Source: Beggiatoa alba B18LD (lineage in GTDB: Bacteria; Pseudomonadota; Gammaproteobacteria; Beggiatoales; Beggiatoaceae). From it: a stretch of DNA of 64,000 nt. The notes under the pieces were generated by a model. That model ran no database searches, had not been told where the DNA came from, and saw only the letters and a list, made by a program, of their open reading frames with translations. Every line of letters begins with the position of its first letter. Position 1 is the stretch's first letter. Position numbers and translations under genes: made by a program. Of this stretch, positions 38,601-47,293 are shown piece after piece. The stretch lies in contig NZ_JH600070.1 of NCBI RefSeq assembly GCF_000245015.1, forward strand, positions 1,506,437 to 1,570,436, read 5' to 3'.

Positions 38601-41600
38601 TATTTTGCAGTTTCTTGCGTCAATTCTTCGAGCGTGTGTCCTGCAAAAAAGCTGTAATTGCAATACATGAAAATCGAATAGCCTGCGAATTCTAATTCGC
38701 CTGTATCGACACCGACTTGATAGGCTTCTAATAGCGGGGCTAAGGTTTCTTCTAATGCAGCCTCCCAGTGCCAGACGAAATTGTAAACCATGAAATAGGT
38801 TCGGCATTTTAACTCGTTGGCGTTAAAATCTTCTAAAACTTGTAACGCGAGTTTGCCAAAACGATGCCCCGTGCTGATGTCTCCAATAACGCCGCATAAA
38901 ATCAGACCATAACTCGCGTAGGCAAACGCTGAAATAGGACTATTTCCCCGTTGTACCGAAAAACTCATCAATTTAATCGACGTTAAAATCATTTGTTTCG
39001 TATCTGCGATATAAGCGGCGGAATAGATACGATTCATAATCCGCATAACGGCTAAGTCGTGCGGTTTGGTCGTGATGGGTAAATGACGTAGTTGCTCGAT
39101 ATTTTTACCCAATAAGATAAAGCGTGCACGGTAAATATCTCGCAATATATGCAACATACTGGTTTTTTTAGGAAAGAAAACACCTAGCAGACGTAAAACA
39201 TCTAATGCCAATTCAATGGCTTTTAATGGCTGATTTTGCGCCATAAATGCCTGAATTTGAATTTCGTAAATTCTAACTTTATCTAATAAATCATGGGAAT
39301 GTTGTAAAACCAATGCTGCCCACTGATTCATTTGTTCATAATCGCCATTTAAAAAAGCGGCTTCAGTGGCTTCTACATATAAATTCAGGCTGAGGGGGTA
39401 ATCTGTTGTCCACGTATCTGCGGGTAGCAAAGATAAGCCATGTTGTAAGTAGGACAGTGCAGGCTCGTAAGCTGCGGAGCTTTTTGCGGTTTTTCCCGCC
39501 ATTAAATTTAATTCGGCGAGACGTTTGCGCTCGTTGGCTTGTTCAATCAGTTTTTCAGCGCGGTTTAAATGGTTGACAATATCAAATAAGCGTTCTTCTA
39601 ATTCAACGGTTGAGCTGTTTTCTAGCAATAATCGTCCAACTTGTAGATGTGTGGCGTTTTTTTGCGTTTCATCGATAAGTGAATAAGCGGCTTGTTGTAC
39701 ACGGTCATGGATGAAACGGTAAAGCGGAATTAATGCGCCGATTTGATTATCAATTTCTACAGAATCTAATTCTTTTGTAACAATATTATTATAATCACTG
39801 ATTTTATTAACAAATTTATAAATATTGCCTAATGGCAAAATTAATTCTTCTCGCAAAGCTTGCCATAATGCTTCTGCTGTTTCTGTCAACGATTTTTGAT
39901 AAACGATAGAGAGGGTTTTTAAATCAAATTGATTACCAATACACGCTGCAAGCTCTAAAACAACTTGACTTTCAGGCGGTTGTTGTTTGATTTTTTTCAC
40001 CATTAAATCAATGACATTATCGCTAATAGTGGCTTGTTGCATTTGCTCTAAATGCCATTGCCATGTTCCATTGACTTTATCGAAAAAGATTGCTCCTGAA
40101 TGATGAAACATATGGAGCAATTGATTTAAAAAGAATGGATTGCCTAAGGTTTTTTCCCAGCATAATTGAGCGACAGGAATAACTTCTATCGGGGTTGATT
40201 TCAAACTATCGGCAATTAACTGCATCACATGCGGTAAAGCAAGCGGTTTAAGGGTAATGGTATTGACTTGTATGCCTAACTGCTCAATGTTTTTGAGCGT
40301 AAGCATTAAGGGATGAAATTCATCAACTTCATTGTCACGATATGCACCAATAATAAAAAGATGATGCTGTTTTTCATCGCCCATTAATAATTCTAATAAT
40401 TGCAGGGTTGCCGTATCCGCCCACTGTAAGTCGTCTAGGAAAATAACGAGGGGCTGAGTTGCTGAAAAAGCACTGATGAAATTGAGTAAAACGAGATTAA
40501 AACGGTTACGGGTCGCACTGGGGGATAATTCAGGGACGGGCGGTTGCGTGCCAATGATTTGCTCAATTTCAGGGACGACATCGATAAGAACTTGTCCATT
40601 AGGACCTAAATAACTGCTTAATTTTTCGCGCCACAGGATTAACTGATTGTCGCTTTCAGTTAATAATTGGCGCACTAAACCGCGAAAGGCTTGGAAAATA
40701 GAATCATAGGGAATATTGCGTTTAAATTGGTCAAATTTCCCACTGACAAAATACCCGCGTTTTTTTACAAAGGGTTTATGTACCTCGTGTACTAATGCGG
40801 ACTTCCCTATCCCTGAATAGCCTGCAACCAGCATTAATTCTGCTCCCCCCTGACTGACACGGTCAAAACTATCCAGCAATACATCAATTTCCATCTCACG
40901 TCCGTATAGTTTTTCGGTGATTTGGAAATAGCTGGAGGCATCTTTACTGGCAAGGGGAAAATTTTCTATATGCCCCGTTTCTTCTTGCTGGACGAGACAT
41001 TTGTGTAAATCTACTTGTAAACCGTATGTACTTTGATAACGATTTTCAGCCGTTTTTTCCAATAACCGCATGATAATCGCTGATAAGACATAGGGAATAT
41101 TAGGATTAATATCGATGGGCGCGGGGGGAATTTTGGCGATGTGACAATGCACCCATTCCATTGCGTCATGGGCTTCAAAGGGCAACCGTCCTGTTAAGAC
41201 TTCATACCATGTAATGCCTAGAGAATATAAATCGGTTCGATAATCAACGCTACGATTCATCCGCCCTGTTTGTTCAGGGGATATGTAGCATAAGTTGCCT
41301 TCTAGGGTATCTAAACTGCAAATCTCTTGCGTTTCGCGTGATAATTCTGTCGCAATTTCAAAATCAATTAATTGTATTTGTCCTGTTTTTTCATTAATAA
41401 TAATATTAGAAGGGTTAATATCTTTATGAATAATATTACATTGATGCAATTCTCCTACAATTTCGGTGAGACGAATGGCAAATCGTAAAAATTGATGAAT
41501 ATCATTTTTATAAATCTTTAAAAGCTCGCTCAGGGCTTTACCGCCAATATCTTCAAGTACCATGACCCATGTATTTTTATAGGCAAGCAAATCATAGGCA

Positions 41601-41794
41601 CGGATAAACCCCGCATGACTGTTTAAGCGACGGGTTAAATAATACTCGCGTTGAAATTGCGCAATTTCTTTCGGTGATGGATGAGGATTACTTAACACTT
41701 TGCAAATAATAGGTAATTGATCACTATTACGATATCCTCGATAAATTTGTGTATAAACACTATCTGATAACTTTTCAAGTAATGTGTAACCCAA
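35615..41794 (-). CDS. Ser/Thr kinase-AAA ATPase-histidine kinase-receiver hybrid (start disrupted by an IS)
   Basis: 2059 residues. Order: Ser/Thr kinase (about 1-260) with IIHKDINPSN and LIDFEIA, the latter carrying DFE in place of DFG; AAA/STAND-type ATPase with GYSGIGKSAL near 320 and VIFLDDLQWAD near 450; a long helical region with TPR-like repeats to about 1300; GAF (about 1365-1500); HisKA with SHEIRTPMN near 1560; HATPase (about 1660-1775); a degenerate receiver (about 1795-1900, lacking the acidic pair); a full receiver with LLVDDN and VLMDMQMP (Asp about 1978). This is the class sometimes called trifunctional kinase/ATPase/sensor kinase. It probably integrates several inputs and autophosphorylates on His then Asp. 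The frame opens with TTG at the IS5 junction (41794); the original ATG and Shine-Dalgarno lie beyond the insertion (42731-42742). Confidence 0.85.
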   Translation of the reverse strand: MGYTLLEKLSDSVYTQIYRGYRNSDQLPIICKVLSNPHPSPKEIAQFQREYYLTRRLNSHAGFIRAYDLLAYKNTWVMVLEDIGGKALSELLKIYKNDIHQFLRFAIRLTEIVGELHQCNIIHKDINPSNIIINEKTGQIQLIDFEIATELSRETQEICSLDTLEGNLCYISPEQTGRMNRSVDYRTDLYSLGITWYEVLTGRLPFEAHDAMEWVHCHIAKIPPAPIDINPNIPYVLSAIIMRLLEKTAENRYQSTYGLQVDLHKCLVQQEETGHIENFPLASKDASSYFQITEKLYGREMEIDVLLDSFDRVSQGGAELMLVAGYSGIGKSALVHEVHKPFVKKRGYFVSGKFDQFKRNIPYDSIFQAFRGLVRQLLTESDNQLILWREKLSSYLGPNGQVLIDVVPEIEQIIGTQPPVPELSPSATRNRFNLVLLNFISAFSATQPLVIFLDDLQWADTATLQLLELLMGDEKQHHLFIIGAYRDNEVDEFHPLMLTLKNIEQLGIQVNTITLKPLALPHVMQLIADSLKSTPIEVIPVAQLCWEKTLGNPFFLNQLLHMFHHSGAIFFDKVNGTWQWHLEQMQQATISDNVIDLMVKKIKQQPPESQVVLELAACIGNQFDLKTLSIVYQKSLTETAEALWQALREELILPLGNIYKFVNKISDYNNIVTKELDSVEIDNQIGALIPLYRFIHDRVQQAAYSLIDETQKNATHLQVGRLLLENSSTVELEERLFDIVNHLNRAEKLIEQANERKRLAELNLMAGKTAKSSAAYEPALSYLQHGLSLLPADTWTTDYPLSLNLYVEATEAAFLNGDYEQMNQWAALVLQHSHDLLDKVRIYEIQIQAFMAQNQPLKAIELALDVLRLLGVFFPKKTSMLHILRDIYRARFILLGKNIEQLRHLPITTKPHDLAVMRIMNRIYSAAYIADTKQMILTSIKLMSFSVQRGNSPISAFAYASYGLILCGVIGDISTGHRFGKLALQVLEDFNANELKCRTYFMVYNFVWHWEAALEETLAPLLEAYQVGVDTGELEFAGYSIFMYCNYSFFAGHTLEELTQETAKYVMAIDQIQQQTPLYYNQIVLQTILNLRGANEQQPWLLVGEAYDETKMLPIHTHANDITALAFLYVHKIMLCYWFERYDLVVNYAEQVNPMGIASMFHSTVFHFYSALARLALMQTGDKKAQQQYARALRENVRNIKTWAKHAPMNNAHRYALIQAEQARLDKNIPKTIQYYKQAMTLAKKNHFRHEEGLICERYAHFWQQQADSNISATYIKEAFYLYQLWGATAKLEVLKLRYPELSLGIAAKSLTISQRTRTINTSNNNTRRGSASDSLDLSTIIKASRSLSEEIQLARLLKKLISIVMENAGAQHGMLLLEKNNQWYIEAHSNTQNLVIMPSHPVKKTSEQEISVLPVPLIQQVIYTRQPKIIDNAQEDNLYNTDRYIQAQQVKSILCSPVIHQGKLIAIIYLENNLSNAVFTADRLELVQLIASQLAISIENARLYANLEEKVEQRTEKLAQANQSIQELNQRLEEENQKLAVARQVALQATESKSAFLANMSHEIRTPMNAIVGITNILDETPLNEEQKEYLNIIRTSSNTLLTLINDILDFSKIEANKLILEKREFDLRVCVEDALNLISSRVAEKQLNIVYRMDANVAQSIIGDSIRLKQILINLLGNAVKFTEQGEIQLYIQAKTEDNQQQIQFTVKDTGIGIAPNHLGHLFQSFTQADASTTRKYGGTGLGLAISKRLCELMQGQIWVESELGIGSAFHFTIQATIAQNQPQQVLYDKHPRLQGKTVLLTHLLPSNQVLLQEQSQCWGMHVITDVTTALQTPIDLALIDITLGDIPEAVLKLTCPVIALTNLYVKTQRQSLAFACLTKPIRPRRLLDVYLQALEAVSPTPMNQTQPVAIPEPVTLPTPAVTNISSLNILLVDDNAVNRKVGLLQLKKLGYQADTATDGLDALTVLRAKNYDIVLMDMQMPKMDGLEATRIIIETWQESERPWIIAMTANAMKEDREKCFAAGMQDYITKPVLAADLQLAIERAKEARQQLMMNAS

Positions 41795-41800
41795 TATAGA

Positions 41801-42721
41801 ACCGATTTGAAATGTTTAAAAAGAAGCGATTCGTTTAATCATGAGTCTGATAAAACACAGTTTCAGTTTAGCATTAGCATTCTCAAGAGTCCGTTCAAAG
41901 TTCTTAACTAAGGACTTACATCGCTCAACCCAAGCATTAGAACGTTCTACTACCCATCTTGCTTTAACAGGTACAAAGCCTGTCTTACCTTGTGCTAACT
42001 TTTCTTGCTTATTGGGCTTGGGAGATAACTCAAACTGGATTTTACTCAGAATATCAGGATAAATTTTTTCTAACGCTTCCTGAATACGCACAGGATGATA
42101 GCCATTATCCAAGAGAATTGTCGTTTTAGGCATCTCTAAAGGTTTGTTCCTGAAGTAATCGATATTCTCCTTGAACAGCTCAATCAATCCTAGGTCATCA
42201 TTGATATTGGCTTTTGTACAGCGTGTAAACAAGGGCAAGCCTAAACTATCAACGGCTAAGTGTCTTTTAATTCCATTGGTAGCTTTGTAAAAGCAGAAGC
42301 CTTTACTTTGACGACTCGCCAGACAAGTATTTTTCACCGCTTGGGAATCTACTATGATTAGGCTTGTATATTGAGCGTTTTTTTTGATTGCGTGCGGGCA
42401 TTTTCATGTAAGCCTATCATCAGTTTATCGATAACTCCCGAAGCCCGCCATTGTTTATAATGCCAATAAACCGTTGAATAGGGAGGGAAGTCTTTAGGAA
42501 GGTCGCCCCAATGGCAGCCATTTTTGAGCTGATAAAGCATTGCATCAAATAGCAGGCGATAGCCCCATTTATGCGGACAGGTAAGCTTTTTTTTGGGCAA
42601 TAACGCATTTAAGAGGGGTTCAACCACTGCCCATTCTGCATCTGTTAGGCTACTTGTGTAAGGACTCTTTTTGTTTTGTTTTTTCATCTTTTACATTTTA
42701 TCTTAGACTTCAAATAGGTTC
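41801..42721 (-). mobile_element. IS5-family insertion sequence (921 bp)
   Basis: Terminal repeats GAACC(G/T)ATTTGAA at both ends, and TATA on each side (41797-41800 and 42722-42725), a 4-bp target duplication. Removing the element and one TATA restores the in-frame 5' end of the giant kinase gene (MLSILGYTLLEK). Its two transposase frames are on the minus strand. Confidence 0.88.
41816..42687 (-). CDS. IS5-family transposase, two frames joined by a -1 frameshift
   Basis: First frame 42358-42687 (109 residues) with SPYTSSLTDAEWAVVEPLL and GCHWGDLPKDFPPYSTVYWH, the DUF4096 N-terminal part. Second frame to the stop at 41816-41818 has the DDE part (in the shifted frame LIIVDSQAVKNTC, then ILLDNGYHP and RWVVERSNAWVERCKSLVKNFER). 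An A8 run (42379-42386 on the plus strand as T8) allows -1 slippage so that ...SKK continues as NAQYTSLIIVDSQAV. This is the usual layout for the IS1031/IS427 group. Probably capable of transposition. Confidence 0.82.
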
Positions 42722-42730
42722 TATAGACAG

Positions 42731-42742
42731 CATAGATTCCTC
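42731..42742 (-). other. Displaced native start of the giant kinase gene
   Basis: On the minus strand, a GAGGA (42738-42742) sits five bases from an ATG at 42731-42733, followed by CTG TCT and then the IS target TATA. Joined to the sequence on the other side of the IS this gives MLSILGYTLLEKLSD in frame. The ATG is now separated from the rest of the gene by 921 bp. Confidence 0.75.
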
Positions 42743-43516
42743 AACCCAACGTGCAACCGTAGCGGTATTAATTATTTAGTAAAGCAAGTACATAAACTTT
42801 TTCTGTTTTCTAAAAGAAAACTGTCATTTCTAAAAAACATTTGAATAATAAAGGTAGCCATCATGTTTATTTTAAATAGTACCTTTTCTTATAAAACAAT
42901 AAATATGCTTTGGTTGTGATTTTTTGATTGAACATCAAATTTGTTATGAGTAATAACTAGCCCATGTCCCTGATCTTATATGATGACTTATTGTTTTTTT
43001 ATGAATGTCTTAATCTATTTTGTGTGTCATCTTTTCTGTTTTAAGCAAGACAGTAAAACTAATCATAATTACTAGAAATTATGTTTGCAAAAGATTTTTT
43101 ATTTTTTTTAAATTTATAAAATTAGGGGATATATGTATAAACAACTATTTATGTAAAATTTTATTTGCAGTACATTGATTAACGATTATTTATCAATCTT
43201 ATTTCTATAAAGACGATTTGTATAAGCATCCATTGACCAACGGAGGAAATTAAGAAAACAGCTTTTTCAAAAATGCTGTTTTTTATGCAAAAACAATACT
43301 CAATTCATCAAAAATCATGAAATTTTTTACCCGCGATGACATTTATAAAATCAGCATATGATGATGATTAAATATGTGGTTTATATACGTTGTTCTAATG
43401 TCCTCACCCAAACGATTAGCCATTCTTTGCGATACAGTGCATCTGTATTCGTGTCTTTTTATTATTTGTTTGAAAGCAATTTCGTGAAAAAATCGTATTA
43501 TCATGGAGATAGCTAT
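42743..43516. other. AT-rich intergenic region with one terminator
   Basis: About 770 bp, very AT-rich, with the lost kinase promoter at its left and the di-haem cytochrome promoter at its right. It holds no credible gene; the frame beginning at 43358 is only an upstream extension of the cytochrome gene. It contains a hairpin at 43255-43284 that could end a short transcript of about 50-100 nt. Confidence 0.5.
43255..43284 (+). terminator. Intrinsic terminator, possibly of a small RNA
   Basis: AAAACAGC/GCTGTTTT stem with T-tract, preceded by CGGAGGAAATT and no reading frame. No gene precedes it on the plus strand, so it may end a short untranslated transcript starting near 43200. Confidence 0.5.
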
Positions 43517-45415
43517 ATGCGTTTATCATGTCGGCGATTGTTTATTTTTTTAATTCTGCTGGCTTTAGTAATTGGTTTTTATTGGGTAAAGTCTTGGTAT
43601 GACTCAAAAATCGGTGTACCAGAATATCATCCCGTTGAAAAAACTGTTTTATTAGAACAAGGTTGGACAACAAAAGAGATTGATTGGTATCACTATGCGA
43701 CTCAAGGCAGTACCTTCTTTTTAGAAACCAGTTGGTTTATGGCATTAGAACAACCAACCCCCACCTTATTTGTCTCTGCTGCGCCATTTAGAGACAAAGC
43801 ATATTTAAGTGCTTATGGGTTTTTATTTGATGATGAGAAAACAACTTATAACCCTGATGGTTTACCCGTTGGATTTGCGATTGATAAAAATTATGTTGAT
43901 CCAATAACCAAAGAGAAAATGAGTGTTGTTGGTCTAAGCTGTGCGGCTTGTCATACGGGGCAGTTAAATTATAAAGGGACAGGTGTCCGTATAGAAGGCG
44001 GGCAAAGTTTGGCAAACTTTACGCAGTTTCAAAATGCATTAGGGTTTGCCATGATGTTGACTTATTACGACCCTTTCCGTTTTGATCGATTTGCTAAAAA
44101 TGTTTTAGGTGCTGATTACAGTAGCGATAATAAAGCAACGCTAAAAACTAAATTTCATGCTCAGTTAGAAAAAATTATTAAACAGGGCGAATTAGATACA
44201 AAATATGCGGCAACTGTAGAAAGTTTCGGACGTTTAGATGCATTAAATCGTATTGGCAATTTCGTTTTTGGTTTTGAATTATATGAAGGTAATTATCGCA
44301 CGATTGATGCCCCTGTTACGTTTCCCTATTTATGGGGTATTTCTTGGTTTGATTGGGTGCAATATAACGGCTCCGTCATGCAACCGATGACCCGTAACGC
44401 AGGCGAAGCCCTTGGCGTATTTGCTGAAATCAATTTAAAAGACCCCGCAAAAGGCTTTTTCTCGTCCACGCTTAATGTAGAAAATCTATATCAGTTTGAA
44501 AAACTAATCGGCGGCGAAAAACCCTTTGAAGGTTTAAAAGCCCCTGTTTGGCCTGAAGCCATTTTCGGCGCGATAGACCCACAAAAAGCGACAAAAGGGG
44601 CAGCCCTATATCGTGAAAAATGTATGACCTGCCATTTACCACCCGTAGATTCCGATGAAATTTGCAATGCGCAATATTGGACAGCCCCCAATAAATGGGG
44701 CGTGCGCCTGTTAAAACTGAAGTTAGTTAATGTTGACCTGTTAGGCACAGACAGTAATGTCGTATATGACTGGGCAAAACGCTTTGTTGAGACTAAACAA
44801 CTCGGTTTAGGCGTGGTTAAAGGCGAATTAGGATTACCGCTCACCGTAGAAAGTGCAGTTAATATTAAATATGATGAGTTAAAACTGACACAAGAACAAC
44901 GTGATGAATATAATGGTAAACGTGAAAATAAAGTCCGTTCCCCTTTATGTTACAAAGCGCGTCCTTTAGATGGCGTGTGGGCAACACCGCCTTTCTTACA
45001 CAACGGCTCAGTGCCTAACCTGTATCAACTCCTTTCCCCTGCAACACAACGGGCGACAACCTTCTACACAGGCAGTCGTGAATTTGACCCAAAATATATT
45101 GGCTATAACACAGACCCACTGAAAAAAGGCTTTAAATTTGATACCAACATTACAGGTAATCGCAACACAGGGCATGAATTCCGTTCTTTAACCAAAGATG
45201 AACAAGCGGGTTGGAATGGAAACTATCCCTATAAAGGCGTTTTAGGGGCAGAATTGACCGAACAAGAACGCTGGGAATTAATCGAGTATCTGAAAACATT
45301 AAAATCCCGTGATTTAACGCAACAAACAACGGCATGTCCGATTCCGATAGAACCTGCAACCGTTGCCAATAATTACGTTGAAGAACAAGGAGCAGTCGAT
45401 ACATGTCAACAGTAG
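43517..45415 (+). CDS. Di-haem cytochrome c, RoxA-like oxygenase/peroxidase family
   Basis: 632 residues from ATG 43517, with GGAG 8 nt upstream. An N-terminal hydrophobic segment (RRLFIFLILLALVIGFY) anchors or exports it. Two haem-binding motifs, CAACH (residue about 142) and CMTCH (about 369), are spaced as in RoxA-type rubber oxygenases and MauG/CcpA-like di-haem enzymes. Other landmarks: LETSWFMALEQP, LNRIGNFVFGFELYEGN, APVTFPYLWGISWFDWVQYNGS and ATPPFLHNGSVPNLYQLLSP. The family uses Fe-haem to activate O2 or peroxide in the periplasm or outside. It overlaps the following lipoxygenase start by 13 bp, so the two are translationally coupled. Confidence 0.85.
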   Translation: MRLSCRRLFIFLILLALVIGFYWVKSWYDSKIGVPEYHPVEKTVLLEQGWTTKEIDWYHYATQGSTFFLETSWFMALEQPTPTLFVSAAPFRDKAYLSAYGFLFDDEKTTYNPDGLPVGFAIDKNYVDPITKEKMSVVGLSCAACHTGQLNYKGTGVRIEGGQSLANFTQFQNALGFAMMLTYYDPFRFDRFAKNVLGADYSSDNKATLKTKFHAQLEKIIKQGELDTKYAATVESFGRLDALNRIGNFVFGFELYEGNYRTIDAPVTFPYLWGISWFDWVQYNGSVMQPMTRNAGEALGVFAEINLKDPAKGFFSSTLNVENLYQFEKLIGGEKPFEGLKAPVWPEAIFGAIDPQKATKGAALYREKCMTCHLPPVDSDEICNAQYWTAPNKWGVRLLKLKLVNVDLLGTDSNVVYDWAKRFVETKQLGLGVVKGELGLPLTVESAVNIKYDELKLTQEQRDEYNGKRENKVRSPLCYKARPLDGVWATPPFLHNGSVPNLYQLLSPATQRATTFYTGSREFDPKYIGYNTDPLKKGFKFDTNITGNRNTGHEFRSLTKDEQAGWNGNYPYKGVLGAELTEQERWELIEYLKTLKSRDLTQQTTACPIPIEPATVANNYVEEQGAVDTCQQ

Positions 45416-47058
45416 CCACCTTACCCAGCCAAGCCGACGCGGCAAAACGCCAAGCCTATTTAGAAAAAATGCGCGAAGTCTATGCGTATCAATATAGCTA
45501 TAACGATACATTTGCGACTGTGTTAAAGCTACCCGATGCGGAAAAACCTGATTGTGCTTATCAATATGGCTCGATTAAAAATTTATTGAGCCTATTGCCT
45601 AGCTTACCGCGCATTTTAAGCACGCAAATCAAACAATGGTTAAAGCGTCCAATTACGGGTTATCAAGACTACTTATTTTTTGGACGAGATTCTTTTCCAG
45701 ATACTCGTTTTATTGATAACTTTCAAAGTGATGCTTATTTTGGGTTACAACGTGCAATCGGCATTAACCACGTCACTCTACAAGGCGCGTCCTCAACTAA
45801 TTTACTGCCTACCAATTTTGATTTAACCCGCGTTCGTCAACTGTTTCCCCAACTCACCGCAGGCGACAACTTCGACAGCGCATTTGATAATCGTCGCCTA
45901 TTTTTTGTTGACTACGCCATGTTACAAGGGCTTGTCGACCACCAAGGCGAATATGCAGGACGCAAACAATATGTTACCGCCCCCCTTGTCCTCCTCTACC
46001 GCCAAGCCTCTGGAGTTTTACAACCGTTAGCAATACAACTAAACCAAATCCCCAGCGACACAAACCCCGTTTTCACCCCGCTAGACGGATTAGCATGGAC
46101 AGCCGCAAAACTTTACGCCCAAGTTGCTGATGTCAACTATCAAGAATTTATCACCCACGCAACTCGAATTCACTATCTAGTTGAAAGTTTTGTGATAGCT
46201 ACCCATCAACAATTGTATAAAACCCACCCTGTTTTCTTACTGCTTAAGCCAAATTTGGAATACACCTTAAGCGTAAACGTACATCATCTGTTTTTGAAAA
46301 ACAGCAAAGGCGTACCAGGAGATTTTGGGGCGCAATTAGCAGGTGATTACGACTCAATGGTCGAGCTGATGTCAACAGCATTTAAAACCTATGATTTTAC
46401 TGCCAATGCGCTACCGCTAGATATTGCAAAACGCGAAGTAGATTTACCTGAATTATTCTACCCCTATGCGGCTGAAGGGCGGAAAATTTGGGATTTAACT
46501 CAAGCCTTTGTGTTAGATTACTTAAATCTTTATTATCCCAATACCAAAATACTGGCAGAAGATAACGAGATTCAAGCATGGGCACGCTTTATGGCGGATG
46601 ATGATGGTATGCGAATAAAAGGCTTCCCCAGCCGTTTTGAAACTGTGGAAGCCCTTGCACAAGCAGTCGGACAAATCATTTTTATTACCACTGCGCACCA
46701 TTCCAGCATCCACTACCCACAATATCTATTCTCAGGCTTTACCCCTGCGATGCCATTTGCCGCCTATGAACCTGCGCCGACAACTATTCATTGTGATTTA
46801 ATCAATCAAGAATACTTGCTCAATGCCTTACCCTTGCGTCAACCTTCAATGACACAAGCCTTTATTTTCTACCTAACTGATTTTCGTTTAGGACAGATGG
46901 GCAACTATCGCCTAGAAGCGAAAGCACAAACCTTGGTTAAAAACTACCGTGAAAAACTCGACGCGCTTGCAACACAGCTGAATGAGGACAGCACTAGCCG
47001 TGCTTATCCTTATATCTATCTAAATCCGAGCTATATTCCTAATTCAGTGATGGTATAA
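45403..47058 (+). CDS. Lipoxygenase
   Basis: 551 residues, catalytic domain only, with no PLAT domain and no obvious signal peptide. Non-haem iron ligands can be placed: His252 and His257 in the HATRIHYLVESFVIATHQQL segment, His433 in TTAHHSSIH, and His437 where many lipoxygenases have Asn. The C-terminal ligand is Val551 rather than the usual Ile (ending NSVMV). HPVFLLLKPNLEYTLSVN follows the first ligand pair, as in the family. Lipoxygenases add O2 to polyunsaturated fatty acids. Bacteria seldom carry such lipids, so the substrate may be foreign or the specificity unusual. Overlaps the di-haem cytochrome gene by 13 bp. Confidence 0.88.
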   Translation: MSTVATLPSQADAAKRQAYLEKMREVYAYQYSYNDTFATVLKLPDAEKPDCAYQYGSIKNLLSLLPSLPRILSTQIKQWLKRPITGYQDYLFFGRDSFPDTRFIDNFQSDAYFGLQRAIGINHVTLQGASSTNLLPTNFDLTRVRQLFPQLTAGDNFDSAFDNRRLFFVDYAMLQGLVDHQGEYAGRKQYVTAPLVLLYRQASGVLQPLAIQLNQIPSDTNPVFTPLDGLAWTAAKLYAQVADVNYQEFITHATRIHYLVESFVIATHQQLYKTHPVFLLLKPNLEYTLSVNVHHLFLKNSKGVPGDFGAQLAGDYDSMVELMSTAFKTYDFTANALPLDIAKREVDLPELFYPYAAEGRKIWDLTQAFVLDYLNLYYPNTKILAEDNEIQAWARFMADDDGMRIKGFPSRFETVEALAQAVGQIIFITTAHHSSIHYPQYLFSGFTPAMPFAAYEPAPTTIHCDLINQEYLLNALPLRQPSMTQAFIFYLTDFRLGQMGNYRLEAKAQTLVKNYREKLDALATQLNEDSTSRAYPYIYLNPSYIPNSVMV

Positions 47059-47070
47059 ATTACTAAACAC

Positions 47071-47110
47071 AGACCTGTTAGATTTTAAAAAATCTAGCAG
47101 GTTTTTTTTG
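47071..47110. terminator. Palindromic terminator after the lipoxygenase
   Basis: AGACCTGTTAGATTTT and its near-complement with T8, a divergent copy of the CCTAGCAGGTCT module. It ends the di-haem cytochrome-lipoxygenase transcript. Confidence 0.75.
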
Positions 47111-47293
47111 TCTGAATCAGGATTCACAGGATTTAAAACATTGTCTGAATCAGGATTTTCAGGATTAACAAGATTAGCAGGATTTAAAACCCTCAAACCA
47201 AAAAGTCAGGTGAATCACGCTTTTTAATTCTGCTAATTCTGAAAATTCTGTGAATTCTGATTCTGACAAAAAAAAACCTGCTAGATTCAAAAC
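47111..47293. repeat. TGTCTGAATCAGAATTC hairpin module cluster
   Basis: Two or more copies of the TGTCTGAATCAGGATT arm (near 47109, 47142) and the complementary arm near 47246-47268, together with a degenerate CCTGCTAGATT module that overlaps the end of the PhnD-like gene. No gene. Confidence 0.65.

Noticed and set aside
35615-41794. Natural gene start at TTG 41794
   Set aside because: The TTG is at the IS5 junction, lacks a ribosome site, and removal of the IS restores a better ATG with a Shine-Dalgarno.
43358-43516. Upstream extension of the di-haem cytochrome from 43358
   Set aside because: The extra 53 residues lack a signal peptide pattern and the ATG at 43517 has a good ribosome site followed by a membrane segment.
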